From contig WLOR01000027.1 in assembly GCA_009699165.1 (NCBI GenBank), forward strand, positions 1-15,227: a stretch of DNA of 15,227 nucleotides. The letters run 5' to 3'. Under the pieces are notes generated by a model that was not told the DNA's origin, searched no databases, and saw nothing but the letters and a program-made list of their open reading frames with translations. Source of the DNA: Actinomycetota bacterium. GTDB lineage: Bacteria > Actinomycetota > Actinomycetes > Nanopelagicales > Nanopelagicaceae. Positions 8,649 to 15,227 of this stretch are shown piece after piece. The translations under genes were made by a program, and so were the position numbers. How positions within the stretch are numbered: position 1 is the first letter of the stretch; each line of letters opens with the position of its first letter.

Positions 8649-8688
8649 ACCGCATCGCAGCCTTAACGGTTGCGGTTGCGGTTTTTTT
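8649..8688 (+). terminator. intrinsic terminator after rpmE
   Basis: The left arm ACCGCA (8649-8654) plus CGCAGCC (8656-8662) pairs with GGTTGCG (8668-8674) plus TGCGGT (8677-8682), with a small internal bulge and the loop TTAAC. Seven T residues (8682-8688) follow at once. This long, G+C-rich stem with a T run is the clearest intrinsic terminator in the window, and separates the rho-rpmE unit from prfA. Confidence 0.9.
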
Positions 8689-8757
8689 ATTTCTCGAATT
8701 TTTTATAAATAAGAATTAAGAAAAAATCTGTAAACGAAGAGTGAAGGGAGAAGCCAG

Positions 8758-9840
8758 ATGAGCAATGATCGTTTTGCATCAGCACATGAGATGGTTCGCG
8801 AATACGCCGAACTTGAAGCAAAGATGGCCGACCCTTCAATCCATGATGATCAGGCGAACGCCCGCAAACTCGGTCGGCGATATGCCCAATTGGGACCTGT
8901 TGTTGCAGGGTTTAAGGCGTGGAAAAGTGCCGAAGATGATTTGCTAGCGGCTAAAGAGTTAGCACAAGCAGATCCCGACTTTGCAACGGAGATTCCTGGA
9001 TTAGAGGCCGAAGCTGTTGCAGCTGCAGAAAAGTTAGAGGAGTTATTACTTCCGCGCGACCCTAATGATGATCGAGATGTAATTTTGGAGGTCAAAGCTG
9101 GTGCTGGCGGGGATGAGTCAGCAATCTTTGCCGGTGATTTGCTTCGCATGTACATGCGATATGCCGAAAAACATAATTGGAAAGTTGAAGTTATCGATGC
9201 CACCGAAAGTGAAATGGGCGGATACAAAGATATCTCTGTTGGTGTTAAATCAAAGGGCGTACCTGCACTCGGTGAATCACCATATGCTCGCCTGAAATTT
9301 GAAGGTGGCGTACACCGCGTGCAACGCGTTCCAGAGACTGAGAGTCAAGGACGTATTCACACATCTGCAGCAGGAGTCTTGATTTTGCCCGAAGCCGAAG
9401 AGGTCGACGTCGAGTTGAATATGAACGATGTACGCGTTGACGTGTATCGCTCATCAGGACCGGGCGGACAATCAGTAAATACAACAGACTCTGCAGTACG
9501 TCTTACACATATACCTACTGGAATTGTGGTCTCTTGTCAGAATGAAAAGAGTCAGTTGCAAAATAAAGAGTCAGCGCTTCGTATTTTGCGCGCACGTATG
9601 TTAGCTGCCGCGCAAGAGGCACAAGAAGCCGCTGCATCGGCCGAGCGCAAGAGCCAAGTGCGAACCGTTGATAGATCAGAGCGAATTCGCACTTACAACT
9701 ACCCAGAAAATCGTGTTAGCGATCACCGAGTTAACTACAAGTCCAATAATCTCGATGCAGTCCTCAACGGTGATCTCGATGACATGATTCAAGCTCTCAT
9801 CGATGCCGATAAAGCTGCACGCTTGGCCAATACAAAGTAA
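8758..9840 (+). CDS. prfA: peptide chain release factor 1
   Basis: Recognises UAA and UAG stop codons and triggers peptide release. Of 360 residues, the codon-recognition PxT motif is PET at 192-194 within [19 protein letters not shown], which identifies RF1 rather than RF2 (SPF). The catalytic GGQ is at 236-238 in [18 protein letters not shown]. The N-terminal domain is helical, and length matches the family. The ribosome binding site GGGAG (8746-8750) lies 7 bases before the ATG. The AT-rich stretch after the rpmE terminator contains TATAAA at 8704-8709, a possible -10 for this unit, without a well-placed -35. prmC, which modifies the GGQ glutamine, follows 5 bases downstream. Confidence 0.97.
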   Translation: MSNDRFASAHEMVREYAELEAKMADPSIHDDQANARKLGRRYAQLGPVVAGFKAWKSAEDDLLAAKELAQADPDFATEIPGLEAEAVAAAEKLEELLLPRDPNDDRDVILEVKAGAGGDESAIFAGDLLRMYMRYAEKHNWKVEVIDATESEMGGYKDISVGVKSKGVPALGESPYARLKFEGGVHRVQRVPETESQGRIHTSAAGVLILPEAEEVDVELNMNDVRVDVYRSSGPGGQSVNTTDSAVRLTHIPTGIVVSCQNEKSQLQNKESALRILRARMLAAAQEAQEAAASAERKSQVRTVDRSERIRTYNYPENRVSDHRVNYKSNNLDAVLNGDLDDMIQALIDADKAARLANTK

Positions 9841-9845
9841 AAAGT

Positions 9846-10694
9846 ATGGAGATAAAAGCGCTATTACGTGATGCAAAACTGCAGTTATCTCAGTCAGGAA
9901 TATCAGAAGTCGATGCTGAACATTTAATGGCACATGTTTTAGGTCTTTCGCGAATGGATTTACATAATCCAGTTCTCCTGGAATCGACAGTTAAAGGGAT
10001 AAATGACATTGATGTTATAGAAGATCAGTTTTTTACTCTTCTAGATCGCAGAATTGATCACGAACCTCTTCAGTACTTGACGGGATCTGCCCCATTTCGT
10101 TATCTAGAGATTGCAGTTGGGCCGGGAGTATTGGTTCCAAGGCCTGAAACAGAACTTTTGGTTGATGCAGTATTAACCCATATTAAAAATCTCCCAGCGC
10201 CAGTAAGCGTAATTGATCTAGGTTCAGGTTCGGGAGCTTTGGCGCTAGCGATTGCAACTGAGGCACCAGATACACGCGTCATAGCTGTGGAGAAATCTCC
10301 AGATGCGATTTACTGGCTCAAGAAAAATGTCTCAGTCATCGCTGAAAATGTCCGTGTTGTTGAAGGCGATGTCGCCGATGTCTTGCCCGGAGTCAAGTGC
10401 GATGTTGTTATTGCTAACCCTCCCTATGTTCCGGATTCACAAAACCTTCCCCGAGATGTTGCAGGCTTTGAGCCGCATATAGCTCTCTTTGGTGGCCCAA
10501 CTGGAATGGAGCTGCCGAAGATTTTCATTGCAGCCGCCTCGCGATTGCTTAAATCAGCAGGAGTATTAGTGATCGAACATACCGAAGAACAAGGCGCAGC
10601 TATTGCCTCCGAGCTAGCCGTAGATTTCGAGGATATTGCCCTTCATAATGATCTAGTTGGACGCCCTCGGTGGACAAGTGCGGTGAGGAGGTAA
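9846..10694 (+). CDS. prmC: release factor glutamine methyltransferase PrmC/HemK
   Basis: SAM-dependent N5-glutamine methyltransferase that modifies the GGQ glutamine of release factors 1 and 2. Of 282 residues, a helical N-terminal substrate-binding domain is followed by VPRPETE (97-103), the SAM-binding glycine loop DLGSGSG (124-130) and the catalytic NPPY (191-194), the family's defining motif. All are intact. It sits 5 bases after the gene for its substrate, without a strong ribosome binding site, so coupling to prfA is likely. Confidence 0.96.
   Translation: MEIKALLRDAKLQLSQSGISEVDAEHLMAHVLGLSRMDLHNPVLLESTVKGINDIDVIEDQFFTLLDRRIDHEPLQYLTGSAPFRYLEIAVGPGVLVPRPETELLVDAVLTHIKNLPAPVSVIDLGSGSGALALAIATEAPDTRVIAVEKSPDAIYWLKKNVSVIAENVRVVEGDVADVLPGVKCDVVIANPPYVPDSQNLPRDVAGFEPHIALFGGPTGMELPKIFIAAASRLLKSAGVLVIEHTEEQGAAIASELAVDFEDIALHNDLVGRPRWTSAVRR
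10686..10691 (+). promoter_or_regulatory. ribosome binding site fixing the start of the Sua5-like gene
   Basis: AGGAGG lies inside the last codons of prmC, 5 bases before the ATG at 10697. It is the strongest Shine-Dalgarno match in the window. It rules out the upstream in-frame ATG at 10670, which would add nine residues unlike the family. Confidence 0.75.
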
Positions 10695-10696
10695 CC

Positions 10697-11341
10697 ATGG
10701 GGAAAGAGATTGATCTAAAAAAGGGTGAGATTTCGCGACATGTAAAAAAAGCTTTGAAGGCAATCTCTGATGGCTACATCATTGCAATTCCACTTGAGCA
10801 TAGTTATGCATTTGCTTGCGATGCTTTCAATCAAGATGGCGTTCGTGCGATGCATGTTCTGCGAGGTGATCCTTTGTTTACAGCAGCCCAAGTTTTAGTT
10901 GGAAGTCAAAAAACCGCCCAAGGTGTTGTTCGAAATGTAACCCCTGAAATTTCAGCACTGATGAAAAAATTTTGGCCTGGAATGTTGTCTATGAATCTCC
11001 GCCCTCAAACTGGATTGAGTTGGGACTTAGGAGATGCAAACCAGCTCGATCAAGTAAGTATCCGAGTTCCAAAGAGCAAGTTTGCTAAAGCTCTTCTGGC
11101 AGAGAGTGGCCCCTTGGCCGTGGGGAGTGCGGTTCGAGTGGGCCGTCCTACACCTAAGGCCCTCAGTGACATATTTGTTTTAGACTCAGATTTAGCGATG
11201 CAGTTTAACTATGGAAATCTGCGAAAAGGCTCGCCGACAACTGTAGTTGAGGCCGATGAAACAGGTGTTCGCGTCCTGCGAGTTGGAGCGATATCGCTGG
11301 AGGAGATTCAAAGTATCGTGCCAGGAGCAACCGCGCTATAA
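10697..11341 (+). CDS. divergent Sua5/YrdC/TsaC-family protein with altered substrate motifs
   Basis: By position and overall pattern this is the actinobacterial Sua5/TsaC protein, which normally makes threonylcarbamoyl-AMP for tRNA t6A. Of 214 residues, family features kept include CDAF near 41-44, FWPGMLS (92-98), WDLGDA (109-114), SIRVP (121-125), SGPLAV (137-142), SPTTVV (179-184) and LRVGAIS (194-200). Expected substrate-contact motifs are changed. PTDTVYG is PLEHSYA (32-38). The KxR nucleotide-binding pair is RGD (56-58). SxN of the SANxSG motif is S144-A-V146. The frame is intact, with an excellent ribosome binding site and a 2-base gap from prmC, so it is expressed protein rather than debris. 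It may be a repurposed or non-catalytic paralogue, or an enzyme with unusual residues. The fold is fairly sure; the activity is not. Confidence 0.82.
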   Translation: MGKEIDLKKGEISRHVKKALKAISDGYIIAIPLEHSYAFACDAFNQDGVRAMHVLRGDPLFTAAQVLVGSQKTAQGVVRNVTPEISALMKKFWPGMLSMNLRPQTGLSWDLGDANQLDQVSIRVPKSKFAKALLAESGPLAVGSAVRVGRPTPKALSDIFVLDSDLAMQFNYGNLRKGSPTTVVEADETGVRVLRVGAISLEEIQSIVPGATAL

Positions 11342-11344
11342 GAT
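11339..11344 (+). promoter_or_regulatory. -10 box TAAGAT positioned for a leaderless glyA transcript
   Basis: TAAGAT fits TANNNT, includes the TAA stop codon of the upstream gene, and ends 6 bases before the glyA ATG. The overlapping TATAAG at 11337 is also -10-like. The nearest AGGAG (11323-11327) is 23 bases from the ATG, too far to serve as a ribosome binding site, so a transcript starting at the ATG explains the start better. No clear -35 is visible. Confidence 0.5.
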
Positions 11345-11350
11345 TGCGCT

Positions 11351-12610
11351 ATGTCTACTTTCTATGGCCCTGATTTTGACGCACTAACCAATCAAGATCC
11401 GCAGATTGCTGCAGTTCTTTTATCGGAACTCAAGCGACAGCAAACAAATCTGCAGTTAATTGCATCGGAAAACTTTACTTCGCGTGCAGTCCTAGCGGCC
11501 ATGGGATCATCGCTATCAAATAAGTATGCAGAGGGCTATCCAGGTAAGCGCTATTACGGTGGATGCGAAGAGGTAGATAAAGCTGAATATCTTGCAATCG
11601 AGCGAGCAAAGACGCTCTTTGGTGCAGATCATGCCAATGTGCAACCTCACTCCGGCGCAAGTGCAAATATTGCGGTGTATCAAGCTTTTACAAAACCTGG
11701 TGACACCGTTCTGGCTATGTCGCTTCCACATGGTGGCCATCTAACGCATGGTTCGGCAGTGAATTTTTCTGGCAAGTGGTTTAACGTCGAGTCATATGGT
11801 GTGCGAGCAGATAATGAACTCATCGACTATGACGAGCTTCGAGATAAGGCCATTGCAACTAAACCAAAGATGATTTGTTCTGGAGCAACTGCTTATCCCT
11901 CACTTATTGACTTTGAAAAAATCCGTGCAATCTGCGATGAAGTTGGCGCAATCATGTGGGTAGATGCTGCCCACTTCATCGGACTCGTTGCTGGCAAGGC
12001 GATTCCATCACCTGTCCCATATGCCGATGTCGTCTCATTTACTACTCACAAAGTTTTACGTGGACCACGCGGCGGAATGATTTTGGCAAAGGCCGAGCAC
12101 GCTAGCGCAGTTGATAAAGCAGTATTTCCTGGAATGCAAGGCGGACCCATCATGTCGGCCGTTGCCGGAAAAGCTGTTGCATTAGCTGAATGCGCAACTG
12201 CTGGATACCAAAAGTATGCAAAGGACGTCATAGTTAATGCCCAAGCGTTAGCACACGCTCTTGAAGCCGAAGGAATGCGCGCAGTTTCTGGTGGAACACA
12301 GACACACCTGGCGTTGATGGATATTCGAAGTACTGGTGTAACTGGAAAAGTTGCGGATGAACGATGCGGCGCCGCAGGAATAGTTATGAACAAGAATTCA
12401 ATTCCATATGATCCAGAGAAGCCTGGAATTACAAGTGGAGTGCGTGTTGGAACACCTGCGACTACTACACAGGGTATGGGTGTCTCAGAGATGCAGCAGA
12501 TTGCAAATCTGATCGCACGAGCAATTGCAAGCGATGATGCTGCAGTGCATGCATCAATCAAATCCGAAGTGCATGCACTAACTGCGCGCTTTCCAATTTA
12601 TCAGGCGTAG
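11351..12610 (+). CDS. glyA: serine hydroxymethyltransferase
   Basis: PLP enzyme of fold type I that interconverts serine and glycine while loading one-carbon units on tetrahydrofolate. Of 419 residues, IASENFTS lies at 37-44, YAEGYPGKRYYGG at 59-71, PHSGASAN at 99-106 and VDAAH at 204-208 with the PLP-pairing D205. The PLP lysine is K234 in TTHKVLRGPRGG. All are canonical. It lies 9 bases after the Sua5-like gene and 7 bases before wecA. It lacks a usable Shine-Dalgarno sequence but has a well-placed -10 box, so it may have its own leaderless promoter. glyA is absent from this spot in the mycobacterial version of the cluster as I recall it, but present in other actinobacteria. Confidence 0.97.
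   Translation: MSTFYGPDFDALTNQDPQIAAVLLSELKRQQTNLQLIASENFTSRAVLAAMGSSLSNKYAEGYPGKRYYGGCEEVDKAEYLAIERAKTLFGADHANVQPHSGASANIAVYQAFTKPGDTVLAMSLPHGGHLTHGSAVNFSGKWFNVESYGVRADNELIDYDELRDKAIATKPKMICSGATAYPSLIDFEKIRAICDEVGAIMWVDAAHFIGLVAGKAIPSPVPYADVVSFTTHKVLRGPRGGMILAKAEHASAVDKAVFPGMQGGPIMSAVAGKAVALAECATAGYQKYAKDVIVNAQALAHALEAEGMRAVSGGTQTHLALMDIRSTGVTGKVADERCGAAGIVMNKNSIPYDPEKPGITSGVRVGTPATTTQGMGVSEMQQIANLIARAIASDDAAVHASIKSEVHALTARFPIYQA
12544..12579 (+). repeat. perfect 10-bp inverted repeat in the 3' end of glyA
   Basis: AGTGCATGCA (12544-12553) and its exact reverse complement TGCATGCACT (12570-12579) flank a 16-base spacer. Each arm contains the palindrome TGCATGCA, so GTGCATGCA also reads as a direct repeat. 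The arms encode two identical Val-His-Ala triplets about 30 bases before the glyA stop. In RNA this could form a stable stem just upstream of wecA. There is no T run, so it is not a standard terminator. Confidence 0.7.
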
Positions 12611-12617
12611 TTGATTC

Positions 12618-13697
12618 ATGCGCGAGTATTTAGTAACTCTGCTTATTTCAGCGGCACTGTGCTATCTGACGACTCCATTAGTGCGCAATCTAGCAATCCG
12701 CTATGGAGCAGTAGCTGCTATTCGAGGTCGAGACATTCATACGACACCTACAGCGCGTTGGGGTGGGGTCGCGATGTGGATGTCGATGGCAGTGACTTTC
12801 CTCATTGTCAATCATTTGCCACTCGTCGGGAAATCTTTTGGTCACGAATCCCAGGGTATTTTTGTAGCTGCAACAGTTATTGTTTTGTTGGGCATGGCCG
12901 ATGATCGCTTTCAATTAGATGCCCTGACAAAGCTTGCCGGGCAGGTCTTTGTGGCCTCTATTTTACTTTTGTATGGAATCCAAATCTTATGGCTGCCTAT
13001 TAACGGTGTTATTACGCTTCCACCAAGTATTGGTCAATTAATCACAGTGCTTGTTGTCGTTATAACGATTAACGCCGTTAACTTTATCGATGGCATGGAT
13101 GGACTTGCAGCCGGAATCGTAGCTATAGCCGGAATTGCATTCTTTGCTTTTGCTTATCTATTAGCCGTTGACTACGGCTTTAGTCGCGCCGGCGCACCAT
13201 CATTGATTACTGCAGTGCTTGTTGGAATATGTATCGGTTTCATGCCACATAATGCTCACCCTGCGCGGATTTTTATGGGGGATAGCGGTTCGATGTTTCT
13301 TGGACTCCTATTAGCATCGGCGGCAATTACATTAACCGGACAAGTAGATCCGAATGCCATCTCTGCCGAATCATCTGGACCAACCTTGCTTCCTTTGTTA
13401 TTACCATTTGCAGTCCTTGCTATTCCACTGGCTGATTTATTACTTGCAGTTGGACGTCGAGTCAGGGCTGGAAAATCTCCCTTTGCACCTGATAATCAAC
13501 ATCTGCATCACCGACTTCTAAGTGCCGGAAACTCGCAGATTAAAACTGCATTCATTCTTTATTTGTGGACTGCAACGATTGCATTTCCAGTAACAGTTTT
13601 AGCTTTTGCGCCATGGTGGGTAGCTGTGCTCACCGCAGTTGTTCTCATCCTCACAACAATTGTGGTCTCAAAGCAAAAAGTTAAGGCGCTGGTATGA
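12618..13697 (+). CDS. wecA: WecA/MraY-family polyprenyl-phosphate sugar-1-phosphate transferase
   Basis: Integral membrane enzyme that transfers a sugar-1-phosphate (in the WecA group, GlcNAc-1-P from UDP-GlcNAc) to a polyprenyl phosphate, starting an envelope polymer. Of 359 residues, about ten hydrophobic segments are seen. The family motifs are MADDRFQLDALTK (93-105) with the Asp pair D95-D96, NAVNFIDGMDGLAAG (152-166), FMGDSGSMFLG (219-229) and the cytoplasmic HLHHRL (295-300), which marks the WecA group rather than MraY. Actinobacterial relatives at this locus are annotated Rfe/WecA; exact sugar and lipid are not visible here. It starts 7 bases after glyA without a clear ribosome binding site, and its end overlaps the next gene as ATGA. 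Confidence 0.93.
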   Translation: MREYLVTLLISAALCYLTTPLVRNLAIRYGAVAAIRGRDIHTTPTARWGGVAMWMSMAVTFLIVNHLPLVGKSFGHESQGIFVAATVIVLLGMADDRFQLDALTKLAGQVFVASILLLYGIQILWLPINGVITLPPSIGQLITVLVVVITINAVNFIDGMDGLAAGIVAIAGIAFFAFAYLLAVDYGFSRAGAPSLITAVLVGICIGFMPHNAHPARIFMGDSGSMFLGLLLASAAITLTGQVDPNAISAESSGPTLLPLLLPFAVLAIPLADLLLAVGRRVRAGKSPFAPDNQHLHHRLLSAGNSQIKTAFILYLWTATIAFPVTVLAFAPWWVAVLTAVVLILTTIVVSKQKVKALV

Positions 13698-14107
13698 GTA
13701 GCAACGAAAACCGTTTATTACGAGGTGCATTTTTCCCAACTCTTGCTGCGAGCGTGGTTGCAATCGCAGGCTCAACCGTATTGAGAGGGACAAGTGGGTT
13801 TTATGGAGCCCTCCTCGCTCAATTTGTTGTTGTGATCTTCTTTATTATTCACATCGCCGTTTCTCGGTTGACTCGGAATCTAGATCCAATCTCAACGATG
13901 GCGATGGCGCTTTTTTCCTACTTCGCAAAGTTATTTGCCTTGGGGCTCTTACTATGGGCGATTGCCAAATTCACAGATCGCTCCACAATCGACCGTACGA
14001 GCTTTGGGATTACCGCAGTTGTGCTCACAATCGCCTGGCTCTGGGGCGAGATTGCCAGTTTCATGAAACTTCGCCTACATTTACCTCTCCCCGACACGAA
14101 AGCCTAA
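13694..14107 (+). CDS. ATP synthase protein I-like membrane protein
   Basis: A 137-residue protein with four predicted membrane segments at about 11-29, 35-57, 67-92 and 103-124 and short charged ends. Size, topology and position just ahead of atpB fit the AtpI-like proteins of actinobacteria (the Rv1303 position in M. tuberculosis). AtpI helps assemble the c-ring of F0 in some bacteria, but sequence conservation is low and the assignment rests largely on context. Its ATG overlaps the wecA stop in ATGA, with a weak AAGG (13683-13686) 7 bases upstream, so translation is probably coupled to wecA. Confidence 0.75.
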   Translation: MSSNENRLLRGAFFPTLAASVVAIAGSTVLRGTSGFYGALLAQFVVVIFFIIHIAVSRLTRNLDPISTMAMALFSYFAKLFALGLLLWAIAKFTDRSTIDRTSFGITAVVLTIAWLWGEIASFMKLRLHLPLPDTKA

Positions 14108-14117
14108 GGAGCCGGTC

Positions 14118-14306
14118 ATGGCAAAGCGCGAAGAGAGTGCGATGTGGTCAATCTTTGGATACCTCCTTTCTGGCCTGCTTTTTTGGGGAGGAGTTGGCTA
14201 CGGCCTCGACCACTGGCTCAACAAGGGCTACTTCACCCTCATCGGCCTCTTGGTCGGCATAAGCGGGGCGATCTACCTCGTCTGGCTGCGCTTTGGCCGA
14301 GAGTGA
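14118..14306 (+). CDS. small AtpZ-like F0F1 ATPase-associated membrane protein
   Basis: A 62-residue protein with two membrane segments at about 11-31 and 38-58. The first ends in GYGLDHWLN and the second is GLLVGISGAIYLVWLRFG, the glycine-and-aspartate pattern of the AtpZ/AtpI gene-1 family found at the start of atp operons. AtpZ relatives have been linked to assembly of the synthase or divalent-ion movement; no specific role can be read from this sequence. A strong ribosome binding site, AAGGAG (14106-14111), overlaps the previous gene's stop and sits 6 bases before the ATG. A second ATG at codon 9 is less favoured. Confidence 0.8.
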   Translation: MAKREESAMWSIFGYLLSGLLFWGGVGYGLDHWLNKGYFTLIGLLVGISGAIYLVWLRFGRE

Positions 14307-14321
14307 GCCGCCCCACTTTTT

Positions 14322-14405
14322 CCTAGGCTTTTTTCCGGGTTTTCGATTTCTCAACCTAGGTGCCTCTGCCATAGGGTTACGTCGTCTTAACTTCCCCGTT
14401 ATAGC
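14322..14405 (+). promoter_or_regulatory. atpB upstream region with candidate -10 boxes and paired CCTAGG
   Basis: The 129-base spacer before atpB is T-rich at first and carries the palindrome CCTAGG at 14322-14327 and 14355-14360, which could pair with each other. Possible -10 boxes are TAGGCT (14324), TAGGGT (14372) and TATAGC (14400). The last has TTACGT (14377-14382) 17 bases upstream and is the best two-box candidate. I infer a promoter for the atp operon here but cannot choose firmly. No convincing terminator is seen. Confidence 0.35.
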
Positions 14406-14423
14406 CAGCGTTTTCAACATTTG

Positions 14424-14429
14424 AAGGAG
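14424..14429 (+). promoter_or_regulatory. atpB: ribosome binding site fixing a GTG start for atpB
   Basis: AAGGAG lies 6 bases before the in-frame GTG at 14436. The upstream in-frame TTG at 14421 overlaps this site, so it cannot be the start served by it. An out-of-frame ATG at 14432 is only 2 bases from the site. Confidence 0.75.
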
Positions 14430-14435
14430 TTATGC

Positions 14436-15221
14436 GTGCGCGAGTTACTGCGTTCTGGCACAGGTGGTGGCTTCGTCCCACCAAGCAGCTCTGACTTCGA
14501 ACTCCCACCAATCTTTGGTGACAACGCTTACACAACAAAACCAATCTTCTTAGTTTTCTTATCAGTAATTCTGATCTCAGCATTTTTTATTCTTGCATCA
14601 CGCAAAGCAGCGATCGTTCCATCAAAACTTCAGTTCGCAGGTGAATCTGTTTATAGTTTTGTTCGCAATGATTTAGCAAAAGATGTTATCGGGCATGACT
14701 TTCTGCGCTTTGTTCCATATTTATTTACACTCTTTACTTTTATTTTAGTTAACAATTTGTTTGGAATTATTCCGCTTCTTCAGTTCCCTTCAATGTCTCG
14801 AGTTTCATTTCCTTACGTATTAGCACTGACTATCTATGTGGTTTTCCACTACGTAGGAATTCGCAAACAAGGTGCCTTTAAATACTTTAAAGAAATCATG
14901 TTCATGCCAGGCGTTCCTAAGGCCGCATACATTCTTATTACTCCGCTAGAAATCTTGACGTTTTTTGTTGTGCGTCCACTCACGCTCTCACTTCGTTTAT
15001 TTGCAAATATGTTTGCGGGCCACTTGTTGTTGCTCGTTTTTATCTTGGGCGGAGATCATCTGCTACAAGGCGTAATTGGTTTGAAGTTGATTAGCCCTTT
15101 TGCCTTCGGTATCGGCATTGTGTTGACCTTCTTTGAATTCATGGTCCAATGCTTGCAGGCGTACATCTTTACTCTGCTCGCAGCTCTCTACATCGCCGGC
15201 GCCCTTGCCGACGAGCACTAA
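14436..15221 (+). CDS. atpB: ATP synthase F0 subunit a
   Basis: Membrane subunit that forms the proton half-channels against the c-ring. From the GTG start it has 261 residues. Several transmembrane segments end in the conserved stretch PLTLSLRLFANMFAGH, with the essential arginine at about 187, followed by FEFMVQCLQAYIFTLLAALYIAGAL with the conserved Gln near 241. Length is normal for actinobacterial subunit a. The start is set by AAGGAG at 14424-14429. The gene ends TAA followed directly by an in-frame TAG (15222-15224), a tandem stop. The remaining atp genes are expected just beyond the window. Two small assembly-type genes precede it. Confidence 0.97.
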   Translation: MRELLRSGTGGGFVPPSSSDFELPPIFGDNAYTTKPIFLVFLSVILISAFFILASRKAAIVPSKLQFAGESVYSFVRNDLAKDVIGHDFLRFVPYLFTLFTFILVNNLFGIIPLLQFPSMSRVSFPYVLALTIYVVFHYVGIRKQGAFKYFKEIMFMPGVPKAAYILITPLEILTFFVVRPLTLSLRLFANMFAGHLLLLVFILGGDHLLQGVIGLKLISPFAFGIGIVLTFFEFMVQCLQAYIFTLLAALYIAGALADEH

Positions 15222-15227
15222 TAGGAA

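Noticed and set aside
8697..8729. AT-rich inverted repeat ATTTTTT/AAAAAAT after the rpmE terminator
   Set aside because: A stem made only of A-T pairs with a long loop in AT-rich DNA is expected by chance; the strong terminator just upstream explains the end of the unit.
9331..9339. PET rather than PAT or PVT in the codon-recognition motif of release factor 1
   Set aside because: The motif is PxT with a variable middle residue across the RF1 family, so this does not suggest altered stop recognition. TAA, TAG and TGA stops are all used in the window.
12046..12561. Minus-strand open frame of 171 codons opposite glyA
   Set aside because: It is a shadow of the well-conserved glyA coding strand, with no recognisable domain.
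14306..14335. AGCC/GGCT followed by six T as a terminator after the AtpZ-like gene
   Set aside because: The stem is only 4 bp with a 16-base loop containing its own T run; too weak to call.

Overview
This window looks like core chromosome of an actinobacterium with moderate, not high, G+C. Genes are tightly packed, mostly 0-35 bases apart. From memory, the order argS-lysA-hom-thrC-thrB-rho-rpmE-prfA-prmC-Sua5/YrdC-(glyA)-wecA-atpI-like-atpB matches the classic actinobacterial block (in Mycobacterium tuberculosis, Rv1292 to Rv1304), with glyA inserted as in several other actinobacteria. The compact layout, AT-leaning codons and actinobacterial Rho suggest a streamlined aquatic lineage such as acI/Nanopelagicales. 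That placement is inference.

Layout: bases 1-60 hold the 5' part of a minus-strand tRNA-Leu(UAG), cut by the window edge. After a 223-base divergent spacer, argS begins a plus-strand run that also carries lysA and hom-thrC-thrB (lysine and threonine ends of the aspartate pathway). A 150-base spacer with repeats and competing hairpins leads to rho. rpmE follows and ends at a strong intrinsic terminator. A third run is prfA-prmC (release factor 1 and the methylase that modifies its GGQ glutamine), a divergent Sua5/YrdC protein, glyA, wecA, two small ATP synthase assembly proteins, and atpB after a 129-base spacer. The rest of the atp operon presumably follows beyond the window.

The genes join amino-acid supply (Lys, Thr, Met precursor, Gly/one-carbon), translation (tRNA-Leu, ArgRS, L31, RF1, PrmC), transcription termination (Rho), envelope polymer initiation (WecA) and energy (F0 subunit a). 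Every plus-strand gene except the Sua5-like one has intact family motifs.

There is no mobile element, CRISPR array or obvious new multi-gene system. The main second-look item is the Sua5/YrdC protein at 10697-11341: it keeps the fold signature and syntenic position, but the motifs expected to bind substrate are replaced. Others are probable leaderless starts for argS and glyA, a perfect 10-bp inverted repeat at the end of glyA, the rho leader, and an out-of-frame ATG overlapping the atpB start. I assigned argS, hom, rpmE, the Sua5-like gene and atpB starts downstream of the longest possible reading frames.
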